NCBI RefSeq assembly: GCF_038019025.1
Contig: NZ_CP150496.1
Span: forward strand, 2,000,001 to 2,064,000
Direction of reading: 5' to 3'
From: Polaribacter marinaquae
Lineage (GTDB): Bacteria > Bacteroidota > Bacteroidia > Flavobacteriales > Flavobacteriaceae
DNA: 64,000 nucleotides
Positions 8,007 to 16,443 of this stretch are shown piece by piece (position 1 is the first letter of the stretch; each line of letters starts with the position of its first letter). The notes beneath the pieces are model-generated. The model was not told the origin of the DNA. It did no database searches and worked only from the letters and a program-made list of their open reading frames with translations. The translations under genes were made by a program, and so were the position numbers.

Positions 8007-8159
8007 ATGATTTTAGGTGTATGCGAATGGTTAAGTACAAAAACGCAATTTTCAGCAAAAAACATTAGAATTCTATTTGTACTTCTTGTTTTATTTGCAG
8101 GTTTAGGTATTGGTGCTTACTTTATTTTATGGTTGGTAAAAATTCTTTCTAAAGAATAA
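8007..8159 (+). CDS. 50-residue PspC-domain membrane protein
   Basis: A 50-residue ORF, MILGVCEWLSTK..., that consists of little more than a PspC domain: a short amphipathic start (GVCEWL), the N-I-R-I-L-F-V-L core, and one transmembrane helix (about 24-45) ending ILWLVKIL. PspC proteins in other bacteria act in phage-shock/envelope-stress signalling as inner-membrane partners of PspA/B; such minimal versions occur in Bacteroidota, where the role is unclear. It is 25 bases downstream of the hypothetical gene in the dut cluster. Its small size makes it easy to miss, but the domain match is convincing. Confidence 0.75.
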   Translation: MILGVCEWLSTKTQFSAKNIRILFVLLVLFAGLGIGAYFILWLVKILSKE

Positions 8160-8166
8160 ATTAAGA

Positions 8167-8703
8167 TTATAAAAGCTTATAAACTTGGCTCATTTTTCTT
8201 ACCTCGTCGTGTAATAATTCGAAAGGTAAAAAAGTATGTGAATGGTATTTATAATCTAATTTTTTATAAAACTGAAATGCTTGTTCTTGCATATTCATAG
8301 CGTCTAGCCATAAAACACTATAATCTTTTTGTTTTGCTAAATTTTCTAACCAATTTACTATTTTTTTACCAAAACCTTTGCCTTGAGTTTTTTTATGAAG
8401 ATATAATCTATGTAATTTTAATTGTTTTTCTTCGGATAAACCTTCTAAGTTTTCATCCCAAATAATTCTTATATTTCCAACTACTTCATTCTTACAACAG
8501 ATAAAGTAATAAGAAGAATTCTCTTGTAAAAGCTCTTGTTCTAGGTTTTCTTTAGAATATTGATAGTTAACATACCAATCTCCTTTATCTTTCCAAAAAT
8601 GACTGTATGCAGACAGATATACTGTTTTCATTAAGGTATGTAAAATCTCTGCATCAGAAAGTAAAATATTTTTTAATGTAAGATCTTCTGTAATTTTAAT
8701 CAT
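8167..8703 (-). CDS. GNAT family N-acetyltransferase
   Basis: A 178-residue cytoplasmic acetyltransferase. The acetyl-CoA site is visible as LHRLYLHKKTQGKGFGKKIVNWLE (about residues 98-121; Q/R-x-x-G-x-G/A motif), followed by SVLWLDAMNMQEQAFQFYKKLDYK, the usual GNAT beta5/alpha4 region. The acceptor is not predictable. It converges on the small PspC-like gene and is separated from recA upstream by a terminator, so it has its own transcript. Confidence 0.87.
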   Translation of the reverse strand: MIKITEDLTLKNILLSDAEILHTLMKTVYLSAYSHFWKDKGDWYVNYQYSKENLEQELLQENSSYYFICCKNEVVGNIRIIWDENLEGLSEEKQLKLHRLYLHKKTQGKGFGKKIVNWLENLAKQKDYSVLWLDAMNMQEQAFQFYKKLDYKYHSHTFLPFELLHDEVRKMSQVYKLL

Positions 8704-8722
8704 AACAATTAAATATAATAAA

Positions 8723-8757
8723 AAACTGCCATAGATTGATTAATTCTATGGCAGTTT
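8723..8757 (-). terminator. recA terminator
   Basis: An 11-12-bp perfect stem, AACTGCCATAGA / TCTATGGCAGTT, with a T-run on the minus-strand transcript side. It lies 27 bases after the recA stop. Confidence 0.85.
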
Positions 8758-8783
8758 ATAATAGTTAGAACTTTTAAATAAAC

Positions 8784-9791
8784 TTATTCTTGATTTTCGA
8801 TAGCAACTTTTATTTTACCTTCAAGTTCTTCTGCTAATTCAGGATTGTCTTTAATTAAACCTTTAACGGCATCTCTACCTTGACCTAATTTTGTCTCTCC
8901 GTAACTAAACCAAGATCCACTTTTCTTAACAATACCTAAATCTACACCAATATCTAAAATTTCACCAACTTTAGATATTCCTTGCCCATACATAATATCA
9001 AACTCTGTAATTTGAAAAGGTGGTGCAACTTTATTTTTAACAATTTTAACCTTTGTACTGTTACCAATAACTCGGTCTCCGTCTTTAATTTGTGTTCTTC
9101 TTCTAATATCTAATCTAACAGAAGCATAAAACTTTAATGCATTACCACCCGTTGTTGTTTCTGGGTTACCAAACATTACACCAATTTTTTCTCTTAATTG
9201 GTTAATAAATATAACTGTACATTTTGTTTTAGAAATAGTACCTGTTAATTTACGTAATGCTTGCGACATTAAACGTGCATGAAGACCCATTTTAGAATCT
9301 CCCATTTCTCCTTCTATTTCAGATTTTGGTGTTAATGCTGCTACAGAATCAATAACAACAATATCAATTGCACCAGAACGAATTAAGTTTTCTGCAATTT
9401 CTAATGCTTGCTCACCATGGTCTGGTTGAGAAATTATTAAATTATCTATATCTACACCTAAGTTTTCTGCATAAAATTTATCGAATGCATGTTCTGCATC
9501 AATAAAAGCTGCAATACCACCTGCTTTTTGTGCTTCTGCAATTGCGTGTAACGTTAAAGTTGTTTTACCAGAAGATTCTGGACCGTAAATTTCTATAACT
9601 CTACCTCTTGGATAACCACCTACTCCTAAAGCCAAATCTAAACCTAAAGAACCAGATGAAATTGCATCTATATCTTCTGTAACTACATCACCTAATTTCA
9701 TTACAGAACCTTTACCATATGTCTTATCTAGCTTATCTAGAGTAAGTTGAAGTGCTTTAAGTTTTGCTGCTTTTTCTTTATCTGCCGCCAT
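8784..9791 (-). CDS. recA: Recombinase RecA
   Basis: A 335-residue DNA strand-exchange ATPase and SOS co-protease. The Walker A motif GPESSGKTT is at 70-78, and the long conserved core includes [39 protein letters not shown] (loop L2 region) and [11 protein letters not shown]. The C-terminal tail is short and ends with the acidic/basic helix typical of Bacteroidota RecA. It is a monocistronic unit with its own terminator. No LexA-type operator is evident upstream. Confidence 0.98.
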   Translation of the reverse strand: MAADKEKAAKLKALQLTLDKLDKTYGKGSVMKLGDVVTEDIDAISSGSLGLDLALGVGGYPRGRVIEIYGPESSGKTTLTLHAIAEAQKAGGIAAFIDAEHAFDKFYAENLGVDIDNLIISQPDHGEQALEIAENLIRSGAIDIVVIDSVAALTPKSEIEGEMGDSKMGLHARLMSQALRKLTGTISKTKCTVIFINQLREKIGVMFGNPETTTGGNALKFYASVRLDIRRRTQIKDGDRVIGNSTKVKIVKNKVAPPFQITEFDIMYGQGISKVGEILDIGVDLGIVKKSGSWFSYGETKLGQGRDAVKGLIKDNPELAEELEGKIKVAIENQE

Positions 9792-9899
9792 AAATCTTGC
9801 TTGTTTTATTTTTAAATAAGTGCCACAAGTTACAAAAAACTAAGATGAATTCACTAAAAAAAAAGAGTCAAATTTATACTATTTTTACACAAATTATTT

Positions 9900-10697
9900 A
9901 TGCAAATGAAAACCAAGGTAATCTTACAAAACAATTTTTCTACTGTTGTAATAGAAAAAGGAGAGTTAATCAGTTTTATAAAAAACAACCAAGAATTTAT
10001 ACATCAAAAAGGAAATAAAGGTTGGCGAAATTCTGATGATGAAATGTTTCCGGTAATTGGTCCTACGGTTAAAAATAATTTTAGAGTACATACAAAAAAT
10101 GGCGACGCTATTTTAGATCAGCATGGTTTGTTACGAGAATTAGATTATAATTTAATTTCTTCGGATGAAACTTCTGCAAAATTTAAAAAAGAATACATTA
10201 AAAATACTTTAGTTACAAATAGTAAGTTTCCTGTTAAATCAAAAGAAGAACACCTTAATTGGCCTTTTAATTTTACGTTTGAAAAACATTTTACTTTAGA
10301 AAATGATATTCTAAAAATAGATTTTATTATACATTCTGAAGAAGGAATGCCGTTTATGTTAGGTTATCATCCGGCTTTTTTATTATCTAATACTGGTAAA
10401 GAAATATTAGAAGCAGGTAAAGAAAAAATTACATTAAAAGATGTTTATAAAGCTGGCTCAAACGCTTTTCCGGTATTAGGTACAGAAAAAATTACGTTAA
10501 AAAACATCAATAAAAACGACTTAGAAATTACCACAATTGGTTTTAACAACTTTATGCTATGGACAGAAGTTGACAACATGCTTTGTATAGAACCAATAAC
10601 GCAATATACTTCTTATACAGATCAAAAATTTTCGGAAGAAAACATGAGTTTGTCTAAGGGTAAAAATGAATTTTCTGTAATTTTAAATGTATTATAA
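9900..10697 (+). CDS. Aldose-1-epimerase-like protein
   Basis: A 265-residue galactose-mutarotase-fold protein; a second in-frame ATG at 9906 is equally plausible as the start. The signature MLGYHPAFLL near residue 160 carries the catalytic-type His, and FRVHTKNGDAILDQHGLLRELDY near residue 60 carries the second conserved His and Arg/Glu residues. The C-terminal MLCIEPITQYTSY supplies the Glu region. The family (GalM/LacX/YeaD type) equilibrates alpha and beta anomers of aldoses or hexose 6-phosphates; the exact sugar is unknown. There is no signal peptide. The adhesin gene begins six bases later but may have its own promoter. Confidence 0.85.
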   Translation: MQMKTKVILQNNFSTVVIEKGELISFIKNNQEFIHQKGNKGWRNSDDEMFPVIGPTVKNNFRVHTKNGDAILDQHGLLRELDYNLISSDETSAKFKKEYIKNTLVTNSKFPVKSKEEHLNWPFNFTFEKHFTLENDILKIDFIIHSEEGMPFMLGYHPAFLLSNTGKEILEAGKEKITLKDVYKAGSNAFPVLGTEKITLKNINKNDLEITTIGFNNFMLWTEVDNMLCIEPITQYTSYTDQKFSEENMSLSKGKNEFSVILNVL

Positions 10698-10703
10698 TTG
10701 CTT

Positions 10704-13136
10704 ATGAAAAAAATGAAGTTTCTTTTCATTTTAATTTTTATTAGTATAAATATCTGTTCACAAAACACATATGTACCTGATGATAATTTTGAACAATTAC
10801 TTATTGATTTTGGATACGATTCTGGACCTTTAGATGATTATGTTCCCACAAATAATGTAAATTCCGTGACAGAAATATTTATAAATGATTCTTCTATTAA
10901 AGATTTCACTGGATTAGATGGCTTTACTTCACTTACTCGTTTAGGTATAGAAGTAAATGATGTTACAGAATTAGATATTTCTAAAAATATAAAATTAAAA
11001 GACCTATTTATTTCTAATGGTTCACTTAAAAGTATAGATGTTTCTAAAAATACAGAACTAGAAACGCTACGTTTAATTGTAGTAAATGTTTCTACAATTA
11101 ACTTAAAAAATAATACGAAATTAAAAGATTTAACAATAGGAAATACCAGTATTACAAATTTAGATTTAAGTTCAAATTCTCAGCTTTTAAATATAGATTT
11201 AAGTCACGGAATTATAGAAAACATCAATTTAAAAAATAGCAACAATACAAATATTAATACTTTCTTTTGTTCTAATAATTCTGAATTAAAATGCTTACAA
11301 GTAGATAATAAATCTTATAGTATTACTAATTGGACGGATATTGACGACAATACTGTTTACAGTGATAATTGTAGTGTTTTTAAAAATTTAACATATGTAC
11401 CAGATGATAATTTTGAACAAAAGCTTATTGACTTAGGCTATGATTCTGGTAGTTTAGATAATTATGTACCTACAGCCAATATTAATACTATTAAAAACCT
11501 TAATATTACAAATGAAAACATATCTGATTTAACAGGTATTCAAGACTTTATTTCTTTAGAGGATTTACAATTTACTCAAAACAATGTCTCTAATATAGAT
11601 TTGTCATCTTTAATAAATTTGAAAACACTTTATTCAAACAATAACAATATTCTATCTATTGATGTTTCTAACAACATTAATTTAATAGATTTATTTACAG
11701 GATCCAATCCTCTTACAAAAATAGGTGTATCTAAAAATTTAAATTTAAAACAACTAGATGTTTCTAATACTAATGTTTCAACTATAGACCTTTCTAAAAA
11801 TAAAAAGCTTACTTTATTCGGCTCTTCAAACACCAATATTTCAGCATTAAATACTTCAAATAATCTAAATTTAACATACTTGCATTTAAGTTTTAATAAA
11901 ATATCAGAATTAGATTTAACTATAAACGATAAATTATTCGAATTGAATTGTTCAAATAATCCCTTGACAAAGTTATCTCTTCCACCAAATAATATTTTAG
12001 ATGGTTTACATGTTAATAGTACACTAATTTCTGAACTTGATTTAAGAAATCAAGCTAACTTAATATCTAATGTAGCCTCTTTTTTAGAAATACAAGATAA
12101 TGTAAATTTAAAATGCGTTTATGTAGATGACGTTAGTTATTACAATTCAGATCCAATGGGTTCAATAACAAAAGATGCACAAAGCACCTTTGTTTTAAAT
12201 GAAGCAGAATGTGCTAAGTTAGATTGTAAAATTGATGTAGATACGTTAAATGATGTTAATGAGTGTAATAGTTTTGAACTTCCAAATTTAACTAATGGTA
12301 GTTTTTACACACAATCTAACGGAAAGGGAACAAAGTTAAATGCAGGTGATTTTTTATATCATTCACAAACAATTTACATTTATAACGAAGATCCTTCTAA
12401 TAATGCTTGTTTTAATGAAACTAGTTTTAAAGTTAAAATAACACAAAAGCCTACGGTAGATACGTTAAATGATGTTAATGAGTGTAATAGTTATGAACTT
12501 CCAAATTTAACTAATGGTAGTTTTTATACACAATCTAATGGAAATGGCACAAAGTTAAATGCAGGTGATTTTTTATATAATTCCCAAACAATTTATATTT
12601 ATAACGAAGATCCTTCTAACAATGCTTGTTTTAATGAAACTAGTTTTAAAGTTATAATAACACAAAAACCTTTAGTAGATAATTTAAGCGATGTTTCAAT
12701 AAATAATAATTATCTACTACCAGAACTAACCAATGGCAATTATTATACACAATCTAATGGAAATGGTACAAAGCTAAATGCAGGAGATTTCTTATATACA
12801 TCGCAAACAGTTTATATTTACAATGAAGATTCTTCTAATGCTGCTTGTTCTAATGAAACTAGTTTTAAAATTAATATCAATTCAGATTTAGAAATTCCAA
12901 ATTATTTTACACCAAATAACGATGGTTTAAATGACTATTGGGCAATACAAAATAACTCTCAAATTAGTGAAATTTTAATCTATGATAGATTTGGTAAATT
13001 AATAGCAAAACCTAATATAAGTATTGGTTGGAATGGAAACATTAATGGTAAACTATCAATACCAAATTCATATTGGTATTTAATAATTTTAAAAAATGGT
13101 AAAAAATATAAAGGTTCTTTTTCTTTAATAAAATAA
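10704..13136 (+). CDS. Leucine-rich-repeat surface protein with T9SS type B sorting domain
   Basis: An 810-residue exported protein from the ATG at 10704, with a signal peptide (1-20, ending ICSQ). Two LRR modules follow (about 22-229 and 230-505), both opening with TYVPDDNFEQ and a LIDxGYDSG stretch, so one arose by duplication. Next come three 73-residue repeats (512-730) with LPxLTNGxxYTQSNG and LNAGDFLY blocks. The C-terminus (about 735-810) is a CHU_C-type T9SS type B sorting domain, with YFTPNNDGLNDYW, IYDRFGKLI and the GWNG...LPxxxYWY-like close. It is expected on the cell surface after gliding-type secretion. The ligand is unknown; an adhesin role is inferred. Confidence 0.88.
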   Translation: MKKMKFLFILIFISINICSQNTYVPDDNFEQLLIDFGYDSGPLDDYVPTNNVNSVTEIFINDSSIKDFTGLDGFTSLTRLGIEVNDVTELDISKNIKLKDLFISNGSLKSIDVSKNTELETLRLIVVNVSTINLKNNTKLKDLTIGNTSITNLDLSSNSQLLNIDLSHGIIENINLKNSNNTNINTFFCSNNSELKCLQVDNKSYSITNWTDIDDNTVYSDNCSVFKNLTYVPDDNFEQKLIDLGYDSGSLDNYVPTANINTIKNLNITNENISDLTGIQDFISLEDLQFTQNNVSNIDLSSLINLKTLYSNNNNILSIDVSNNINLIDLFTGSNPLTKIGVSKNLNLKQLDVSNTNVSTIDLSKNKKLTLFGSSNTNISALNTSNNLNLTYLHLSFNKISELDLTINDKLFELNCSNNPLTKLSLPPNNILDGLHVNSTLISELDLRNQANLISNVASFLEIQDNVNLKCVYVDDVSYYNSDPMGSITKDAQSTFVLNEAECAKLDCKIDVDTLNDVNECNSFELPNLTNGSFYTQSNGKGTKLNAGDFLYHSQTIYIYNEDPSNNACFNETSFKVKITQKPTVDTLNDVNECNSYELPNLTNGSFYTQSNGNGTKLNAGDFLYNSQTIYIYNEDPSNNACFNETSFKVIITQKPLVDNLSDVSINNNYLLPELTNGNYYTQSNGNGTKLNAGDFLYTSQTVYIYNEDSSNAACSNETSFKININSDLEIPNYFTPNNDGLNDYWAIQNNSQISEILIYDRFGKLIAKPNISIGWNGNINGKLSIPNSYWYLIILKNGKKYKGSFSLIK
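12237..12893 (+). repeat. Three tandem 219-bp coding repeats
   Basis: Repeat units start at 12237, 12456 and 12675, with a period of exactly 219 bases (73 codons). Units 1 and 2 are nearly identical at the DNA level; unit 3 has diverged, most at its start. Confidence 0.9.
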
Positions 13137-13141
13137 TATAC

Positions 13142-13720
13142 ATGAGTAATCATCATCATTTTATGATTCATAAACCTTGGGGAATGATTTCTCAGTTTAT
13201 AAATCCCGCGAAGCGGAAAAAAAAATTATTAGGAGATTTGTACGATTTTCCTGAAGGAACGATGGCAATTGGTCGTTTAGATGTGCCTTCTGAAGGTTTA
13301 TTACTTTTAACTACAGATGGTAAAGTATCCGCAGAAATTAGATCTAGAAAATACGAAAAAGAATATTATGTACAAGTAGATGGTGTTATAACTGAAAAGG
13401 AAGTTGAGCAATTAAGAAATGGTGTAGAAATAGGTTTTAATGGTAAGAAATATACCACAAAACCCGGAAAAGCTTTTATAATTGATGATCCTAAATTTCC
13501 GTTAAGAAGTCAGAAAATAAGAGATGAAAGACATGGCCCAACAAGTTGGGTTTCTATAATAATTAGAGAAGGTAAATTTAGGCAAGTTCGAAAAATGACT
13601 GCTGCTGTTGGGTTACCAACTTTGCGCTTAATTAGAGTAAGAATTGGCGATATACTTTTAGGAGATTTAGAAGTAGGCGGCGTTAAAGAAATAACTAATT
13701 TAATAGAAAAAGAGAAGTAA
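13142..13720 (+). CDS. rRNA pseudouridine synthase, RsuA/RluE type
   Basis: A 192-residue pseudouridine synthase lacking an N-terminal S4 domain, as in RluE (23S rRNA U2457). The catalytic signature GRLDVPSEGLLLLTTDG (about 41-57) contains the essential Asp. YEKEYYVQVDG and EGKFRQVRKMTAAVGLPTLRLIRVRIGDI give the remaining RsuA-family motifs. The length matches RluE, but the choice between RluE and related S4-less enzymes is a family-level call. It begins five bases after the adhesin gene stops, yet has an unrelated function. Its stop lies inside the following terminator hairpin. Confidence 0.88.
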   Translation: MSNHHHFMIHKPWGMISQFINPAKRKKKLLGDLYDFPEGTMAIGRLDVPSEGLLLLTTDGKVSAEIRSRKYEKEYYVQVDGVITEKEVEQLRNGVEIGFNGKKYTTKPGKAFIIDDPKFPLRSQKIRDERHGPTSWVSIIIREGKFRQVRKMTAAVGLPTLRLIRVRIGDILLGDLEVGGVKEITNLIEKEK

Positions 13721-13737
13721 AATTACTTCTCTTTTTT
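13711..13737. terminator. Terminator overlapping a stop codon
   Basis: Stem AGAGAAGTAA / TTACTTCTCT followed by T6; the TAA in the left arm is the pseudouridine synthase stop. The A-run on the other side may also serve the converging barrel gene. Confidence 0.8.
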
Positions 13738-13751
13738 ATTTTTGGTTCTAA

Positions 13752-14339
13752 CTAAAATTCAAATCCTAAATAGATTTGTACTACTCTATTTTTTGGTTTG
13801 TCTTGGTCATAAATATCACTTTGACCAATATGATATCTGGCACCTAAACTAACACCTGCATCACTTTTAAAACCAGCACCAACATTTACACCCCAATCAA
13901 AATTACTTGGTTCAAACTCTTGTTCTGTATCATATAAAACAAAACCAGCATCAAAAGTTTCTTTGTGTGAAATCGAAAATCCTATTTGCGGACCAGCTTC
14001 TATAAAAAAGCTTTTAACTGGATACATTTTTAACATTAAAGGCACATTTATATATTCTAATTTTTGTGTGTAAGTACCGTTATCATCAATTATTTTATAA
14101 CCTTGTTGTGAATATAAAATCTCTGGCTGAATTGCAATGTGTTTACCAATGTAAGATTCGCCATAAATACCAACATGAAATCCGTGTAAATTAGAAGTTT
14201 CAGATGTTCCGTCGAAACTTACAGAAGATAAATTGTAACCACCTTTAATACCAGCCGAAGCTGAGTTTTTTCTGTCTTGAGCGTTTAATGTAATACTTGT
14301 AATAAACATTAAAGCTATTGTAAAATATAATGTTTTCAT
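13752..14339 (-). CDS. Outer-membrane beta-barrel protein (PorT/OMP_b-brl family)
   Basis: A 195-residue protein with a Sec signal peptide (1-20, ending LNAQD) and an eight-strand-like barrel: GIKGGYNLSSVSF start, IAIQPEILYSQQGYK, YINVPLMLKMYPVKSFFIEAGPQIGF and a terminal aromatic IYLGFEF. These are the typical motifs of the Bacteroidota outer_membrane_beta-barrel family. Location in the outer membrane is inferred. It is the last gene of a minus-strand operon (lipoprotein, metalloprotease, barrel), 16 bases after the metalloprotease, facing away from the ECF sigma locus. Confidence 0.88.
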   Translation of the reverse strand: MKTLYFTIALMFITSITLNAQDRKNSASAGIKGGYNLSSVSFDGTSETSNLHGFHVGIYGESYIGKHIAIQPEILYSQQGYKIIDDNGTYTQKLEYINVPLMLKMYPVKSFFIEAGPQIGFSISHKETFDAGFVLYDTEQEFEPSNFDWGVNVGAGFKSDAGVSLGARYHIGQSDIYDQDKPKNRVVQIYLGFEF

Positions 14340-14355
14340 TTTTTAAAATTTTAAA

Positions 14356-15132
14356 TTATTTACCGCCATTTGCCCTTAAATCTGCTAAACATTGTGCATC
14401 TAAAGTTGGTAAACTTCCGCCAGAAACCATATTGCCAATTCCTTGGCTAGATTCTGCGGCCCAATACATTAAACAATCTTGTTCGATGCAATGTTTTGGA
14501 TGTTCTTCATCTTCATGATCACTTTGTAAATCGGTTCCATGATTTGTTAAACCTAAAATATGACCAAATTCGTGATGAATAACAGAGCTTTCTAAAAGAC
14601 TTCTATTTGGCTCGAATGTGCTATCGCTTAAACCTTGTATTGTTTCTTGGTAAATAACAAAAGAAGTGTTCCAATAAGCGGTTCCTAAAATTGCACCTTG
14701 GTTGGTGTCTTTAGATGATTTACCATCAATAAATAACACCCAAACTGCAATTGTATTATTTGTGTTGTATTGTGTTCTGTTTACTTTTTCAATTTCTACA
14801 ACCTCATCTAAAGTATAAGTTGTTTTGCCTGTGTTTTCTATTGATTTTTCTACAAAAGTTACACCTTCTGGTTTAAAAGTTCTATCGTTTATAAAATTTT
14901 TAAAGTTATTTAAAGCTGTTTCTGTTGGTTTAAAACCTTCTATGTAAGCAACTTCAACAATCATTTTTTTAAAAGCAGAAGCAGAAAGTAAATCGTTAGC
15001 AGAAGAACCTGTTTGTTGTCTATTTAAATTAACATTTATAGGTGTTTCTGATTCTGTAATTATATCTGTTTCTGATGAACAAGATGTAATTATTAAACAA
15101 ACTAAAAATACTTTTAATAAAAATTTTATCAT
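14356..15132 (-). CDS. Metzincin-like zinc metalloprotease lipoprotein
   Basis: A 258-residue protein with a lipoprotein signal (lipobox IITSC, Cys18). The zinc site is HEFGHILGLTNH (187-198): H187, E188 and H191 as in HExxHxxG, with Asn197/His198 at the usual third-ligand place, so the third ligand is probably His198, one residue later than in classical metzincins. A CLMYW segment (220-224) fits a Met-turn. An Asp/His-rich patch (SDHEDEEHPKH, 204-214) could bind additional metal. It is likely anchored to the outer membrane and degrades an unknown substrate. It is the second gene of the operon governed by the putative ECF promoters at 16.3 kb. Confidence 0.85.
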   Translation of the reverse strand: MIKFLLKVFLVCLIITSCSSETDIITESETPINVNLNRQQTGSSANDLLSASAFKKMIVEVAYIEGFKPTETALNNFKNFINDRTFKPEGVTFVEKSIENTGKTTYTLDEVVEIEKVNRTQYNTNNTIAVWVLFIDGKSSKDTNQGAILGTAYWNTSFVIYQETIQGLSDSTFEPNRSLLESSVIHHEFGHILGLTNHGTDLQSDHEDEEHPKHCIEQDCLMYWAAESSQGIGNMVSGGSLPTLDAQCLADLRANGGK

Positions 15133-15150
15133 TATTTATTGTTCTTTAAA

Positions 15151-15189
15151 ACTTTACAATTGCTATTAATTACATAACAATTGTAAAGT
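15151..15189 (-). terminator. Intercistronic hairpin between lipoprotein and protease genes
   Basis: A perfect 12-bp inverted repeat, ACTTTACAATTG (15151-15162) and CAATTGTAAAGT (15178-15189), with a 15-base loop and only a short T-run on the minus strand. It may be a leaky terminator or an mRNA processing/stabilising element. Confidence 0.5.
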
Positions 15190-15210
15190 AATTCTATTAT
15201 TTTTTTACTA

Positions 15211-16263
15211 TTAAAGTTTCTGAAAAGTTAATGTAATGCTAGCATCTGTTTTACTTTGTAAAGCAACCATTGTATCGCTGTAAGTAGCAATAACCCAATC
15301 GTTATTTAAAGCACTAACAGTATTATTGCTACCAAATGCAATGTTTAAAAATACTGATGTATCTGAACTTACAGCATAGGTACCCTCTATTTCTGATAAT
15401 GTAGCGTTTACATTATTTTTAGCAACTAATTTAAGATCGTTTGTGAACTCTATCGACCAATCTGCAAAATCTGCTGCAGTATTAACACCTGCGTTTACAA
15501 AACTTTGTACTTTAAATTGTGTGTTTGTTAAAGTTGCTTCTACTTCTGCAGCCATTGTTGCAGCCTCATCTTCTTCTTCTTCAAATTGAACACAATCTGA
15601 AATTGAATCTCTAAACTCTGCATCAGAATTTAATTGAACAGTTGTACCATTGCTTAATGTTGCACTTACAGGATAATTAACTGTAAAAAATTCATCTGCT
15701 TGTAAACCAGTCATAAAAGTATATAATTGCTTTTCAGATTGTAAAACAACTGTACCTGTTTGCTCTAAAGCAATATCGTACGTTAACATTGTAATAGGAA
15801 AATTAAAATCTATACAAGAAATAGCATCTCTACCTTCTGCTTCTGCATTTTCACATGCTGCATTTAAAGCGTCTAATTCTTCTTGATTATTAACTGTTAC
15901 TTCTGTGTAATTACTAGTTCTTACTCTTATAGGAAAGTTAAATGTAACATTATCTGCATCATCATTAAATTCTGCAAAAATTTCTAAAACTGTAGAAAAA
16001 TCTAACTCAGATATTATTGAAATATTTTGTCCGTTTACGGTTGCTGTTAAAGGAAATAACAACTCTGTACACGCATTACCATCTAAAAAATCATCATCAG
16101 AACCATCGTTCATAGATGCTCTTTCAAAATTAGATGCTGTTGGCGATGTAGAAGAGTTTGCGTTTGGGTTAGCACCAACTTCTGTATTTTCTTCTGATTG
16201 ACAAGATGTAAATCCTAAAACTGCTGTTAATGCAAATACTGTAATTAATTTTAATGTTTTCAT
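15211..16263 (-). CDS. Lipoprotein of unknown function, first gene of ECF-linked operon
   Basis: A 350-residue protein starting at the ATG at 16263; the upstream TTG would bypass the lipoprotein signal and place the putative promoter inside the gene. Signal: MKTLKLITVFALTAVLGFTSC. The mature part is acidic, with three similar segments built on 'CxxxxFPI/Vxxxxx.NG...v.v.s..ef...' (FPLTATVNGQNI, FPIRVRTSNYTEV, YPVSATLSNGTTV), suggesting an internal repeat of a small beta domain. The C-terminal part resembles lipocalin-like Bacteroidota domains (ADFADWSIEFTNDLKLVAKNN). Function is unknown. It heads the operon with the metalloprotease and barrel, and two putative ECF promoters precede it. Confidence 0.8.
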   Translation of the reverse strand: MKTLKLITVFALTAVLGFTSCQSEENTEVGANPNANSSTSPTASNFERASMNDGSDDDFLDGNACTELLFPLTATVNGQNISIISELDFSTVLEIFAEFNDDADNVTFNFPIRVRTSNYTEVTVNNQEELDALNAACENAEAEGRDAISCIDFNFPITMLTYDIALEQTGTVVLQSEKQLYTFMTGLQADEFFTVNYPVSATLSNGTTVQLNSDAEFRDSISDCVQFEEEEDEAATMAAEVEATLTNTQFKVQSFVNAGVNTAADFADWSIEFTNDLKLVAKNNVNATLSEIEGTYAVSSDTSVFLNIAFGSNNTVSALNNDWVIATYSDTMVALQSKTDASITLTFQKL

Positions 16264-16304
16264 TTTAATACGTTTTAATAATAAATGTTTATTGTTTCTG
16301 TTAG

Positions 16305-16333
16305 TAAGACAACTCAATTTTATTTTACCCTAC
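16305..16333 (-). promoter_or_regulatory. Putative ECF-sigma promoter, site B
   Basis: On the minus strand: GTAGGGTAA (16333-16325), 11 bases, GTTGTCTTA (16313-16305), ending 41 bases before the lipoprotein ATG. The distance is almost the same as at site A, where it is 40 bases. Confidence 0.7.
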
Positions 16334-16370
16334 TTTTTTTTGAAAGACTATTTTTTTGCCCTTCTGTTAA

Positions 16371-16399
16371 TAAAACAACTACACATTTATTTACCCTAC
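16371..16399 (-). promoter_or_regulatory. Putative ECF-sigma promoter, site C
   Basis: On the minus strand: GTAGGGTAA (16399-16391), 11 bases, GTTGTTTTA (16379-16371), pointing toward the lipoprotein operon, in tandem 66 bases upstream of site B. Its outer edge overlaps the TACCTTTG element of the sigma gene promoter on the plus strand. Confidence 0.6.
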
Positions 16400-16404
16400 C
16401 TTTG
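16397..16404 (+). promoter_or_regulatory. Sigma gene promoter -7 element (TACCTTTG)
   Basis: An exact TAnnTTTG match 39 bases before the ECF sigma ATG, suggesting that the sigma gene is read by the housekeeping sigma. No convincing -33 element is visible. It overlaps site C by three bases on the opposite strand. Confidence 0.55.
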
Positions 16405-16443
16405 TATTCTATTTTTTTTATTTTTATAATTTAAAACCCTACA

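Noticed and set aside
9797-10018. 73-codon frame upstream of and overlapping the mutarotase gene
   Set aside because: The mutarotase frame from 9900 has clear family motifs, and this frame is a different reading of the same DNA with no recognisable pattern.
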